From: Methanomassiliicoccales archaeon UBA147
GTDB lineage: Archaea; Thermoplasmatota; Thermoplasmata; SG8-5
Assembly (NCBI GenBank): GCA_002496385.1
Contig: DAJR01000021.1
Span: forward strand, 1-43,988
Reading direction: 5' to 3'
Length of the DNA stretch: 43,988 nucleotides
Part shown: positions 9,251 to 18,726 of the stretch, one piece after another
Position numbering within the stretch: position 1 is the stretch's first letter
Layout: every line of letters begins with the position of its first letter
The notes under the pieces: generated by a model
Databases searched by the model: none
What the model saw: the letters and a program-made list of their open reading frames with translations, nothing else
What the model was told of the DNA's origin: nothing
Position numbers and translations under genes: made by a program

Positions 9251-12200
9251 TCATCGAATTTCAACAAGGATAGATTCTGTAGCAATAATGCCTTCATCAT
9301 TCGATACTGTGAGCGTGACAGTATAGGTCCCAGGTCCGATATAGTAATGGCATACATCCGGACCTTGAGCTATTGCACCATCACCGAAATCCCAATCATA
9401 AGAGATGATTATGCCGTTTGGGTCATATGAACTCGTACCATCGAAATGATAATAGGGAATGTATAGTGATACTTCATCCAGGTAAGATGAGTCCAATGTC
9501 CAATTTTGAATAAGGCCATCTTTAGTATTGATACTGATAAAGAATATCTTGGAGAACTCATTTGATGATATAGTCACCCATGTTGGATTAGCTCCTTTGT
9601 AAGTTGCATCATAGGTCAATACCAATTCGTAAGTTCTACCCAGATGTTTCTCAAATAGAATAGAGCCCGTGGTGGGTTCATCATCAACTTCACGTAATAC
9701 CTCCACTGATGTGATTACATTTCCGTCTTCAATCACGCTCAATAATGCCGTGTTACCAGGTTTGCCATCAATCGCGAGTGAAATCTCAATCTCTTGAGAT
9801 GCATATATTTTGGCTTTGAGCACAGGATTCACATAGGTAAATGCAAGAGCCTCTGAGACATATCCATCGGTTACAATGCCGTTGTAATCTGCTGTAACCC
9901 GGAATTCATGATTCCCTGGTTCAGCAATCCATATTGCACTTACTTCAACACTTTCCTCTGATTCTATTAGTGGAATTATAATTGATTTTATTAATGTTGG
10001 CTCGGAAGAAACGTAAAAGTTGACAGTGACATTATACGCGGGAGATCCATCATTGTTTGTAATAATAGTAGATAGTAAAACCTCCTCTCCTTCGTTTGTA
10101 TTCTCTGATGAAACAGAGACTTCACCAACGTTGAGTCCTGCTATTCGACCGAATCCCGAGATTGTCCAATCTGCATGGTTTGGCATCATAATTGCATAAC
10201 CTACACCTGGACGCATAATGTCTGTTGGTGTCAGTTTTCTAATATTACCAGATTCATAGGTGTATATCATGGTATATTGAATTCCGGCCAAAGCTTCTGA
10301 TACTGTCTTTTCAAGAAATGAGGGGTAGCCGACTTCATTTAACCCTGGATATAGATGAATTGTCGTTGATATTGGAATTGTACCTGTTGTAATGAGTGAC
10401 TGGTCAGCTTCTAATATACGAAGATGAACTCCCATCGTGTTATCAATTGATGTCATCAATTGAGTGTGGGGGCCAGGATCTGGATGCGGCCGGGGTGGAA
10501 GCGGTATCGGGGATATTGTCGGCCACATCGTGTGGTCGACCAACGCCGCATCATACCGAAACGCGAATGGAGTTGCCTCAATCCATTTGTAATAAACAAT
10601 TCTCGTGCTTTCTTTATATATTCTCCATGTTTCAGCCCAAAAAGGATAGGGTTCTGCACACATTCTGAATCGGAGATAAAATGATTTCTGATTTGTAAAC
10701 TGTGTCAAGTCAAATCTATCATTTCCGCCACCCGATCCAGTGTAAACACTTGAACCGACTAACGCTGTGCTCCCCTCTTCGATTACATCAGTGTAACCAA
10801 ATCCGCCTGACGGTATCAATTTAAAAAAATTTGTTCCGTCAAGGCTTCCCTCAACTACCGCCCCATCGTTGAATCCCCTGATGTCAAACGAATGACCAAA
10901 TTCAAATAATATCGAATTGACGTTGGGGCCAAGGTTTGAAAGGTCAATTGGCCCGACTTTAAATATCGAGTCTGTCACAACGGGCGTGTTGGTTGGGATT
11001 GTTGCTATATATTGCGTAGATGTAGATGACCATTTCAAGTCCCAGGTGGTCGGAAAATTTGCCAGGTGTCCGATTTCAATTGATGGAATGTCGGTTGCAC
11101 GTATCGTGTGCAATACCTGCTCTGGCTTGGTGACAGAAGATACAAATGGAGTTGAAATGAAATTCCAACATGCGTCGTCTAACTCGATGGAGTATTGACC
11201 TGCAGGTTCTGCGGTTATCTTGCCAGCGATCAGGTCAAGGCATATCCCCTTATTCCCAGCGTTATCCACCGCCACTATTGAATAGAACTGATTCGTTATC
11301 GGTTCTATCTCCGGAACTACATCAATGTAGAAATCAATTCGATCACGAGCAATCGGTTGGGTATTATCTGTATTGGAGATGGCTTCAACTGCCAATTTAT
11401 AACTGCCCACTTGAACAGTATTGCCAACAACGAATTTAACGGATACCTGTTTGCAATATCCCGCGTCTATGGAAACGGGGGAACTCACGAAATAGGAAAT
11501 GCCTGAGGGAAATATTGGAATTGACAGTGCATAAGAATCGGCAAGACCCTTGTTTGAGATGAAGAAATCGAAATAGCAAATTCCCCCTGGCGTTGCTGTC
11601 AATCTTGGAGGTGATATTGAAGCTATTTCCACCAAATAGTCGTTTTCCCTACTGATGGACCCGAGAATATATTGTGGTTGGTCATAAAGCCCGCCATGCT
11701 CAAGCCATGATGTCATGGTTACTGGAAGGGTTGCTATTGGACTATCGGCCCCAAAGTCAAACCCATTTGGAGTTGAACTTCGATAAATTTCATAATATTC
11801 TACGTCTGGTGAGGTGGACGGAGTCCAATCAACATTCAATGTCGTTGTATCAATTAGGTCACTATTCCACTTGAGATGAATTGTATCGATTGAAAGCGTA
11901 TCATAATTAAAACTATTTTCGTTAATAATTGTGTCTTTGATTTTTATGTACAATGCCCCGTAGTAGGTACCTGTAGGCAAAACAAACTCATTTGGCCTAT
12001 TATCGTCCACGCGCTTTGTAATTTCACCCAACCAGGCATAAGGACCTGATGGATATCTGGAATAATAGACCGCGAAATTATCGTTATAATATGTCGAAAT
12101 GAATGCCTCGACGCCAACGGTTAATCCTGTTCCAGACCCCGTAGTTATTGGCATTTCAAAAATGGCTTCCGCAATTTGTTGCTTAGCATTGATGGACCGC

Positions 12201-15200
12201 TCGCTTATCGTCCAATAAGTATCATCACTCTCTTCATACATCCAATCCCAGCTAGAGCCAATATCGCCATATTTCACGCCGACGCCATTAGGAATGACAG
12301 AGTATTTATTGGCAATCTGGGCGGTGACTCCTGTGATTGGAGACGGGGGAATCTTATCAACAGTAATGCCATCGCTTGACCCAGTATATGGCCCCAAAAA
12401 TCCACCACCATTTGTTGTGCTGGACCGAGCCCTAACACGATAATAGAAATATGTGCCATCTGGTATACTTTGTTTACTGATAGTGTAAGTCAACTGACTA
12501 TCAGTGTATATTGTGGCATATGTTCCAGTTAAACTTGACCACTCCTGAAGTTCATATGCGCTCACACCTAGAGGCTCAATTGCAGCATCCCAGCGAACAA
12601 TAAATCTTGTCACATCAGCTACATCGCTATTAACATAATCCTTCTCGGCAGTTCCACCGACCCAAGTTTCACGCGGCTGGAGGCGAATGACCGGCGGGGT
12701 GTCGATTTTTATAGGGCCATAATGCGCAGTTTCGCCCCAGTTGCCTGCACCATCCTGCGCCCGGACATGGAAATACCAGATGCCGTCTGCGACATCGGTA
12801 TATTTTTTAGTCGTGCCTACTGGATCAATAATAGCGTCCGGAATAGTGGACGGAATCTTATCAAGATAAATACTGTACCCAACCATTGGCGACATGCCGT
12901 TCGGTGGGGTCCAGCCGACCGTGACGGTGTTCGAGGGATACCATGCGTTGGTGTCCGGGTGGGTGGAGGAGGCGACGGCGGGGGCGGCGGGGCCGGTGGT
13001 GTCCAACGTAATCGTATCACTCGCTTGCGCCAGATTTCCAGCATAGTCCATCACCTGACAATAGACTGTTTTAAGACCGTCCCCTGATGATAGCTGCCAA
13101 TTCGCCGTAGTCGAGTAGGGCTGCCATGCGCCCCAGGGAGCGCCGTAGTACTGATACTGGTCAATCTTGAAGCCCCAGGCCGTGTAGAAGTCGCTGTTCG
13201 AAACAAACCTGACTTTTATGGTATCCCCAGGTATTGCTGGGGACCAGAAAGCAGGATGATTGCCAGTGTATGAATATTTAAGGTCATCATTTCCATCATA
13301 TAAATACACGTAATCGCCAGTCGAGAGTTCTATTTTCTCGAAATGGACTTTCATCTGGGTGGCGCCGGGTTCTTTGATTTCCCAAGTGTTATCGCGGTTA
13401 TTGGGATAGCCGAGATAGGTTTCCAGCATGTCAATGCCATAACCGCGCGCTGTTCCTTCTGAATCGGTCTGCAAACGTACAGTTATGTCACCATGGAAAT
13501 AAAATCCCGTAGCAGGAGCAGGTACCCAAACATTTTGTAGGTTGCATGGCCCTTCATATTGCGCCGCTAATGAAGAGGGCATGCGACTATCACTAATAGA
13601 TAATATATCTCCAGGTGTGGCGAGTTCGATGTAATCAAAATGAATTCTGGTTTGGTGATTTCCATTAATATAGTGATAATAATTTTTGTTCGGGGCATAA
13701 CCCTCTAATTCATGAAAATATGGAGATTCATAATTATATGACTCTTGACGGAGCGGGTGGCCGTGAGGTGTTTCTATTGCTCGGAATTTTGGTAATTGCC
13801 AGGAGAGACTATTGCTGTTGCTAAAACGCATTTTATTTAATCCCAACCCTATGTCTGAAGCGGTATTAGAAGTAGATACCTCTCTGGTGTTTGTGAACTG
13901 ATTTCCACTGTTTATTGAGAATGAGGTAATTAATGGAGCCATTGTTTCTGTTGCGTACTCAACTGCAGCTAATGCATTTACTCTTCCATATCCAGTATAT
14001 TCATCCCATCCAATCCCTGCAATTTCGTTTCCGCGAGTATACGCTAAATCATCGGCAGTTATCTGCAATATATTTCTTACCTGTTGATTTGTTAAATAGG
14101 GGTTTGCACTCATTACTAATGCTGCAACACCAGCCACATGGGGAGTTGCCATTGATGTTCCATTCCACACTGCATATCTAGCACCATATGCATAAAACCA
14201 TGAATTATCAAGAGGGCCTGAACCCACCCCAGATAATGAAGATACTATATCTTGACCTGGTGCCATTAGTTCAATTTCTGGACCGAATGAACTCCCTTTA
14301 GTCATTGTGGTATCGGCCCAGTCGTCGTAGTTACACCTTTGATCATTATGGTTTGATGCACCAACTGCGATGACAGAGTTATAAGACGCTGGTTCTTGTA
14401 TCGTCCGAATATTATCATTACCAGAAGAGGACACAATGACTGCACCGTGGTTCCAGGAATAGGCACAGGCATCAGAAACAGCTTGGCCGCCTTCAGCTAT
14501 GCTCATGCTGATAACGTTGGCACCATTATCAGTTGCGTAGAGTATTGCTTCAGCACAATCTGAAGCAATACCCTCACCATTAGCATCCAACCATCGAACT
14601 GCCATGAGATTTACTTGTGCAATTCCAGAAATTCCAATAGAATTGTCGATTTGGGCTGCAACGACGCCCGCACAAAAGGTTCCATGCCCATGTTCATCAA
14701 TTGGAGTATTTAATACATAAGGAGTTCCAGGCATGTCAGAGCCAGGAACATAATTATAAATTATTGCTCCTAAATAATCGTCAATATAACCATTCCCATC
14801 ATCATCAATTTCATTTGATGGAATTTCATCTACATTAAACCATATGTTATTTCTTAATTCAGGATGATTAAAATCAATTCCAGAATCTACTATTGCAACA
14901 GTTACAGAATAACTTCCTGTGCAGATATCCCAAGCACCGGGGACATTCATTTGCTGAGGAGCCCATTGATTGCTCCAAGGAAACGAATAATATTTGTTTA
15001 AAAAAAGAGGATCATTTGGAAATTGTGTAATATGGCAAAATTTATTGACTTCAGCATATTTTATTAATGGCTCTTTGGTCACGCATGTGATGAATGTATC
15101 GACATCAGATACATTCGCCACTACTACAAAATTGATCTTATGATTTACTTTACGGACTTCACCACCATATTGCGCAATAATCATCTCCACATCTTCAGGT

Positions 15201-15397
15201 ATCGAATCTTGAAAACCTACAATCACCTCGCCAGGAACATAAGATTCATTGGTATTTTTCGGCACCAATGCACTATCTATTGGTGTAGGTTCAAGTTCGG
15301 CAGAAACATTGTTCGTCATAGCTGGCACACTGAAGGCGGTCAGAACCAAGAAGACTACCAGAACCGCGCTTCTAATCTTTCGCTTCGCTTCTTTCAT
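9251..15397 (-). CDS. Giant secreted subtilisin-family (S8) protease with CUB-like, Ig/FN3 and PKD domains
   Basis: The 2048-residue protein has a signal peptide (1-33) and an I9-like propeptide (about 52-125). The S8 catalytic domain (about 145-470) has Asp171 in VDSGID, His238 in HGHGT, oxyanion Asn327 in SSGN and Ser415 in NGTSMATPH, so it should be active. Next comes an Ig-type domain (MRFSNS...WGAWQPYS) containing two CUB-like inserts near 560-780; the second has DYVYLYDG and WGFKIDQY. Several FN3/Ig modules follow, with a non-catalytic stalk, and a PKD domain (DWDFGDG) ends the protein. There is no C-terminal membrane helix. It overlaps the upstream propeller gene by 26 bases, so the two form an operon. 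The catalytic region is AT-rich and the part near 12900-13150 is GC-richer. The overall plan mirrors the C11 protease at 1972-6810, with a different peptidase family. Confidence 0.92.
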   Translation of the reverse strand: MKEAKRKIRSAVLVVFLVLTAFSVPAMTNNVSAELEPTPIDSALVPKNTNESYVPGEVIVGFQDSIPEDVEMIIAQYGGEVRKVNHKINFVVVANVSDVDTFITCVTKEPLIKYAEVNKFCHITQFPNDPLFLNKYYSFPWSNQWAPQQMNVPGAWDICTGSYSVTVAIVDSGIDFNHPELRNNIWFNVDEIPSNEIDDDGNGYIDDYLGAIIYNYVPGSDMPGTPYVLNTPIDEHGHGTFCAGVVAAQIDNSIGISGIAQVNLMAVRWLDANGEGIASDCAEAILYATDNGANVISMSIAEGGQAVSDACAYSWNHGAVIVSSSGNDNIRTIQEPASYNSVIAVGASNHNDQRCNYDDWADTTMTKGSSFGPEIELMAPGQDIVSSLSGVGSGPLDNSWFYAYGARYAVWNGTSMATPHVAGVAALVMSANPYLTNQQVRNILQITADDLAYTRGNEIAGIGWDEYTGYGRVNALAAVEYATETMAPLITSFSINSGNQFTNTREVSTSNTASDIGLGLNKMRFSNSNSLSWQLPKFRAIETPHGHPLRQESYNYESPYFHELEGYAPNKNYYHYINGNHQTRIHFDYIELATPGDILSISDSRMPSSLAAQYEGPCNLQNVWVPAPATGFYFHGDITVRLQTDSEGTARGYGIDMLETYLGYPNNRDNTWEIKEPGATQMKVHFEKIELSTGDYVYLYDGNDDLKYSYTGNHPAFWSPAIPGDTIKVRFVSNSDFYTAWGFKIDQYQYYGAPWGAWQPYSTTANWQLSSGDGLKTVYCQVMDYAGNLAQASDTITLDTTGPAAPAVASSTHPDTNAWYPSNTVTVGWTPPNGMSPMVGYSIYLDKIPSTIPDAIIDPVGTTKKYTDVADGIWYFHVRAQDGAGNWGETAHYGPIKIDTPPVIRLQPRETWVGGTAEKDYVNSDVADVTRFIVRWDAAIEPLGVSAYELQEWSSLTGTYATIYTDSQLTYTISKQSIPDGTYFYYRVRARSSTTNGGGFLGPYTGSSDGITVDKIPPSPITGVTAQIANKYSVIPNGVGVKYGDIGSSWDWMYEESDDTYWTISERSINAKQQIAEAIFEMPITTGSGTGLTVGVEAFISTYYNDNFAVYYSRYPSGPYAWLGEITKRVDDNRPNEFVLPTGTYYGALYIKIKDTIINENSFNYDTLSIDTIHLKWNSDLIDTTTLNVDWTPSTSPDVEYYEIYRSSTPNGFDFGADSPIATLPVTMTSWLEHGGLYDQPQYILGSISRENDYLVEIASISPPRLTATPGGICYFDFFISNKGLADSYALSIPIFPSGISYFVSSPVSIDAGYCKQVSVKFVVGNTVQVGSYKLAVEAISNTDNTQPIARDRIDFYIDVVPEIEPITNQFYSIVAVDNAGNKGICLDLIAGKITAEPAGQYSIELDDACWNFISTPFVSSVTKPEQVLHTIRATDIPSIEIGHLANFPTTWDLKWSSTSTQYIATIPTNTPVVTDSIFKVGPIDLSNLGPNVNSILFEFGHSFDIRGFNDGAVVEGSLDGTNFFKLIPSGGFGYTDVIEEGSTALVGSSVYTGSGGGNDRFDLTQFTNQKSFYLRFRMCAEPYPFWAETWRIYKESTRIVYYKWIEATPFAFRYDAALVDHTMWPTISPIPLPPRPHPDPGPHTQLMTSIDNTMGVHLRILEADQSLITTGTIPISTTIHLYPGLNEVGYPSFLEKTVSEALAGIQYTMIYTYESGNIRKLTPTDIMRPGVGYAIMMPNHADWTISGFGRIAGLNVGEVSVSSENTNEGEEVLLSTIITNNDGSPAYNVTVNFYVSSEPTLIKSIIIPLIESEESVEVSAIWIAEPGNHEFRVTADYNGIVTDGYVSEALAFTYVNPVLKAKIYASQEIEISLAIDGKPGNTALLSVIEDGNVITSVEVLREVDDEPTTGSILFEKHLGRTYELVLTYDATYKGANPTWVTISSNEFSKIFFISINTKDGLIQNWTLDSSYLDEVSLYIPYYHFDGTSSYDPNGIIISYDWDFGDGAIAQGPDVCHYYIGPGTYTVTLTVSNDEGIIATESILVEIR

Positions 15398-17345
15398 GTT
15401 TATCCCTTCCCTTTTCTCTTTTGATATGATTCAATATCCATTGTTTTTTGACCGCCGCGACCATTGCCGCAATGATTATCAGCAGAACAAGAATGACGAC
15501 TAGGTAATTGTCCCCGAGCACGGAAAGGAAATCCTTCTGGACGGTTGCGTTACTGTTATTCTCTAGGGTCTTTCCCGAGACCTCGTTGGAATCGGCATGC
15601 GACCCGCCAACATCATATATTCGAATCCTGAAATAGTATATCTCATCCTCAGCCAGGCCGGTGACGTTGTAGGTTGTGGTATCCTGATCCGTGATCGTCG
15701 CGATCAGCGTGGAAGGCGAAATATCGAAGTCGGCGTCTTCAGACATATGCAGTTCGTACCTGGCAAAGTCCGTGTTTCCGTTCCGGTTCCAGATCAATAT
15801 CATGGAACTGTTCGTGATGTCGGTTGGAACATTCAGCACCACCGGGGCAGGAATCTCGTCGCCAGTCCTGCCGGAGACCTCGTTGGAATCGGCATACAGA
15901 CCGCCTGAGTTGTACACTCTGACCCTGAAGTAATATGTTGTATCCTCGACCAGGCCGGTAACGTTGTAAACAGTGACGATTTCATCTGTCAGGCTTGCCG
16001 CAAGCGTGGAACCGTCAATGACGAAATCCGCATGGGTGGCCATGTGCAGTTCGTACCTGCCGAAATCCGAACCGGTGCTCTGGCTCCAGGTGAGGTTCAT
16101 GGAACCGGCTGTTATCCCTGTCGGCGGACTCAATGTTACTGGGAAAATAGGGTTGTTCGTGGTGGTGAAATAGACATCAAAGATTGTATCCAAGCCATTC
16201 CAGTACCTCTGGGCCTGCCAGACCGCATAAATTCCGCCATTGTCGGCAATGTCAATAGATGGTGTTGAATCATAAAATAATATCGATGCGAGTCCGGTAT
16301 TGAGCTTGATATCTGCACCGAAGGTTTCCCCGCCGTCGGATGAAAGATCATAGAATATGGCTGATGTGTTATTTGCACTACCGGTCCAGACAACATGAAC
16401 CTTGCCGTTCTTGTCAACAGCTACCGAGGGGTTTAAACCGGTGGTGTTTGCATCATTTATCCTTATTTGCTGGCTGAAAGATTGACCCCCGTTGTTGGAT
16501 TTTGAGATGAACACTTTATAATTGGCACGCGAAAACCAGACAACATATAATTCGCCCCCCGGACCGGTGGCTATCGTTTTTCCTGTCTCCGTCAGCCAGA
16601 TATCCGTGTCACTTATCATTTGAGGGGGTTCAAATGTTTCGCCACCATCGAGCGACCTGGAAAACTCGACATACCTACCAGCGTTTCCGCCGCTCCCCCA
16701 TGTAACGTATATCTTTCCATTATATAATGCGACAGATGGATCTAAATTGTACCCCCCATCACTTAATGGAATTCTTTCTCCAAATGAACAACCTGCATCT
16801 GTGGATTTAATGAACCAAATTATATCCGAGAATACCACACTTGTTCTCTCAGAGTATGCAATGTATATATTATCTCCTTCCACAATCATGGTGTGACTAT
16901 GTCCTCCGGTAATCAATCCATTTTGAGTGAATGATTTTCCTCCGTCTGTCGATGTAAAGAAAGCAACACCATTAAATAAGTAAATGCACCCACTTTCATC
17001 AACCGCGATTGAGGGACGAGAATAACCTTCAGCAATGGTGACAGGCGTGTTAAAAGTGGCCCCAGCATCACTGGTCTTGGAAAAGAGAACGCTATTGTTT
17101 TCCAACCAAACAATGTAGGCCGTGCCGTTCCCGTCAACGGCGATGGACGGTTCCGTCTGTGTAGATTGTCCATAGTTTTCGTAGACCTTAACTTCAGGAT
17201 TGAAAGGCACGTCCGCGCGAACTTCAGGAGCGAACGAAAGGGATAACATGATTAACAAGAGGACTAATATTATAGCCAAGGAAGTTTTCTTCAATGAACA
17301 CGAATTTTTTCCCACACTAATCATTTGCAGTGACATTCTCCTCAT
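15372..17345 (-). CDS. Membrane-anchored BNR beta-propeller protein with two FN3 domains
   Basis: The 657-residue protein has an N-terminal signal/anchor (about 18-45) and BNR-type repeats (about 60-400; motifs SDAGATF, STDGGKSF, SLDGGETF, SNNGGQSF). Two closely similar FN3 domains (about 405-495 and 500-595) each contain RYELHM and TTYYFRVR-type strands. A membrane helix near 615-637 is followed by a basic cytoplasmic tail. It is probably a surface-exposed propeller on a stalk. The first 73 codons and the promoter match the gene at 6807-8879; the rest diverged or was replaced. It overlaps the S8 protease gene by 26 bases, as the unit-1 propeller overlaps its protease by 4. This repeated pairing suggests the propeller works with the protease, for example as a substrate or cell-wall receptor, but that is inference. 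Confidence 0.82.
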   Translation of the reverse strand: MRRMSLQMISVGKNSCSLKKTSLAIILVLLLIMLSLSFAPEVRADVPFNPEVKVYENYGQSTQTEPSIAVDGNGTAYIVWLENNSVLFSKTSDAGATFNTPVTIAEGYSRPSIAVDESGCIYLFNGVAFFTSTDGGKSFTQNGLITGGHSHTMIVEGDNIYIAYSERTSVVFSDIIWFIKSTDAGCSFGERIPLSDGGYNLDPSVALYNGKIYVTWGSGGNAGRYVEFSRSLDGGETFEPPQMISDTDIWLTETGKTIATGPGGELYVVWFSRANYKVFISKSNNGGQSFSQQIRINDANTTGLNPSVAVDKNGKVHVVWTGSANNTSAIFYDLSSDGGETFGADIKLNTGLASILFYDSTPSIDIADNGGIYAVWQAQRYWNGLDTIFDVYFTTTNNPIFPVTLSPPTGITAGSMNLTWSQSTGSDFGRYELHMATHADFVIDGSTLAASLTDEIVTVYNVTGLVEDTTYYFRVRVYNSGGLYADSNEVSGRTGDEIPAPVVLNVPTDITNSSMILIWNRNGNTDFARYELHMSEDADFDISPSTLIATITDQDTTTYNVTGLAEDEIYYFRIRIYDVGGSHADSNEVSGKTLENNSNATVQKDFLSVLGDNYLVVILVLLIIIAAMVAAVKKQWILNHIKREKGRDKHERSEAKD

Positions 17346-17417
17346 AAGCCTTGTCCCTTTGTAAAAATAATAGGTTTAAGTAATATAAATAAGTATCATG
17401 AAAATTGCTTCAACTCA
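17127..17417. repeat. L arm of the unit boundary, right copy
   Basis: Matches 8661-8950 with about a dozen substitutions and one extra A. It contains the propeller gene's first 73 codons and promoter, and leads directly into core copy C. Confidence 0.9.
17380..17390 (-). promoter_or_regulatory. TATA box of the unit-2 propeller/protease operon
   Basis: On the minus strand, ATTTATATTAC lies about 40 bases upstream of the start at 17345, the same as in unit 1. On the plus strand the same AT-rich stretch could also serve endoQ, whose ATG is about 65 bases to the right and which has no other visible promoter. That second role is a guess. Confidence 0.5.
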
Positions 17418-17452
17418 AATAACTTATTATCGCGGTTGCGGATTCCCCCGCC
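17396..17452 (-). pseudogene. Reg_prop-type propeller gene, last 18 codons (copy C)
   Basis: On the minus strand the frame reads GGGIRNRDNKLFELKQFS followed by TGA, identical to the end of copy B. It is cut at the first Gly codon by the start codon of endoQ. Confidence 0.6.
17418..17452. repeat. Repeat copy C: 35-bp core only
   Basis: Identical to 1449-1483 and 8951-8985. It begins AATAACTTATTATCG and ends CCCCCGCC. The next three bases are the endoQ ATG. No R' arm follows, so this is the right outer boundary of the block. Confidence 0.93.
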
Positions 17453-18670
17453 ATGCGCTTCAATGCCGACCTGCACATCCACGGGCGCTTCTCCGCGGCC
17501 ACAAGCTCGGACATGAACTTTCCCAATCTGGCGAAAGGCGCAGAGCAGAAGGGCGTCCAGCTTGTCGCCACCGGGGACTGCCTGCATCCGGGGTGGATGA
17601 AGGAGATCAGGGAGATGGAGGAAGCGGAGGAGGGCACTTTCCGGCAGGGCAATACCAGGTTTTTTCTTACGACCGAGGTGGAAGCCGATAAGCGCGTCCA
17701 CCACCTATTGATGTTCCCATCGGTATCCAGCGTCGAGGATTTCATCGAGAGGTTGGGCGATGCGAACCTGAAGGCGGACGGCAGGCCCAGGATTCACCTC
17801 ACAGGGGAGGAGCTGGCCCAGAAGGCCAAGGACTCCGGAGCCCTCATAGGCCCGGCCCATGCGTTCACGCCATGGACCGGTATGTATGCCCACTTCGATT
17901 CGATGAAGGGCTGCTATGGCGACCTGGCCAGCAAAATCCCTTACCTGGAACTTGGGCTGAGTGCCAACACCGATTACGGGGATTTGATTTCCGAACTTGC
18001 TGATGTGACATTCCTGACCAACTCGGACGCGCACTCCCCCCAGCCAGTTCGCATCGGAAGAGAGTACAACACGGTCGAGGCCAAGGACATCACATACAAG
18101 GAACTGGTCATGGCCATCCAGCGCAAGAAAGGGAGAAAATTCGTCCGCAATGTCGGCCTGCCTCCCGAGGAAGGCAAGTACAACAGAAGCGCATGCTCCA
18201 GATGTTACGCCCAGTATGAGCTGGAAAGGGCGCTGGCCCTGAGGTGGAGGTGCGTGTGCGGCGGAAGCATAAAGAAGGGAGTGAGGGAGAGGGCTCAGGA
18301 ACTTGGGACGGGAAAGGTCGTCCACCCGGGCCACAGGCCGGAATATGTGTACATGATCCCTCTGGGAGAGATAATCGCCAAAGCCGTGGGCCATTCCTCG
18401 CCGTTCACGGGAAAGGTGAACGGAATCTGGGAGGCCGTCGTCAAGCACTCGGGGACCGAGGTTGCGGCGCTGATGGAAACGCCGGTCGGGGAAATCGAGA
18501 CTATCGCAGGAAAAGCCATCTCTGAGGCGGTAAGGGCATTCAGGGAGGGGCGCATCACTGTCATCCCGGGCGGCGGAGGCCAGTACGGGAAGATAATCCT
18601 CCCGGGCCAGGAAGCGCCCCCCGAGGTGAAACCGCATCGACCGGGGCAGAAGAGCCTGTTCGATTTCTAG
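17453..18670 (+). CDS. endoQ: DNA repair endonuclease Q (EndoQ)
   Basis: The 405-residue protein starts with a PHP domain (DLHIHGRFS at 6-14, then TGDCLHPGW, TTEVE, VHHLL, GPAHAFTPW and LTNSDAHS), which supplies the metal ligands. A zinc-binding segment follows (CSRCY...CVCGG). The C-terminal region has FREGRITVIPGGGGQYG, characteristic of the EndoQ family known from Thermococcales. EndoQ nicks DNA 5' to uracil, hypoxanthine, xanthine or abasic sites, starting repair of deaminated bases. The protein is full length. Its ATG directly abuts core copy C, with no ribosome-binding site. Translation may be leaderless, or the native promoter may have been displaced by the insertion. The next gene (tldD) is on the same strand 56 bases downstream. 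Confidence 0.92.
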   Translation: MRFNADLHIHGRFSAATSSDMNFPNLAKGAEQKGVQLVATGDCLHPGWMKEIREMEEAEEGTFRQGNTRFFLTTEVEADKRVHHLLMFPSVSSVEDFIERLGDANLKADGRPRIHLTGEELAQKAKDSGALIGPAHAFTPWTGMYAHFDSMKGCYGDLASKIPYLELGLSANTDYGDLISELADVTFLTNSDAHSPQPVRIGREYNTVEAKDITYKELVMAIQRKKGRKFVRNVGLPPEEGKYNRSACSRCYAQYELERALALRWRCVCGGSIKKGVRERAQELGTGKVVHPGHRPEYVYMIPLGEIIAKAVGHSSPFTGKVNGIWEAVVKHSGTEVAALMETPVGEIETIAGKAISEAVRAFREGRITVIPGGGGQYGKIILPGQEAPPEVKPHRPGQKSLFDF

Positions 18671-18726
18671 AGATATGATTATTATGCAGTTGCGCAATGA
18701 CCCTTCGGGCAAGCGAGGGGTTGGTC

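Noticed and set aside
1449..17452. The three repeats as a CRISPR array
   Set aside because: Only three copies, spaced 7-8 kb apart with genes between them, and no cas genes.
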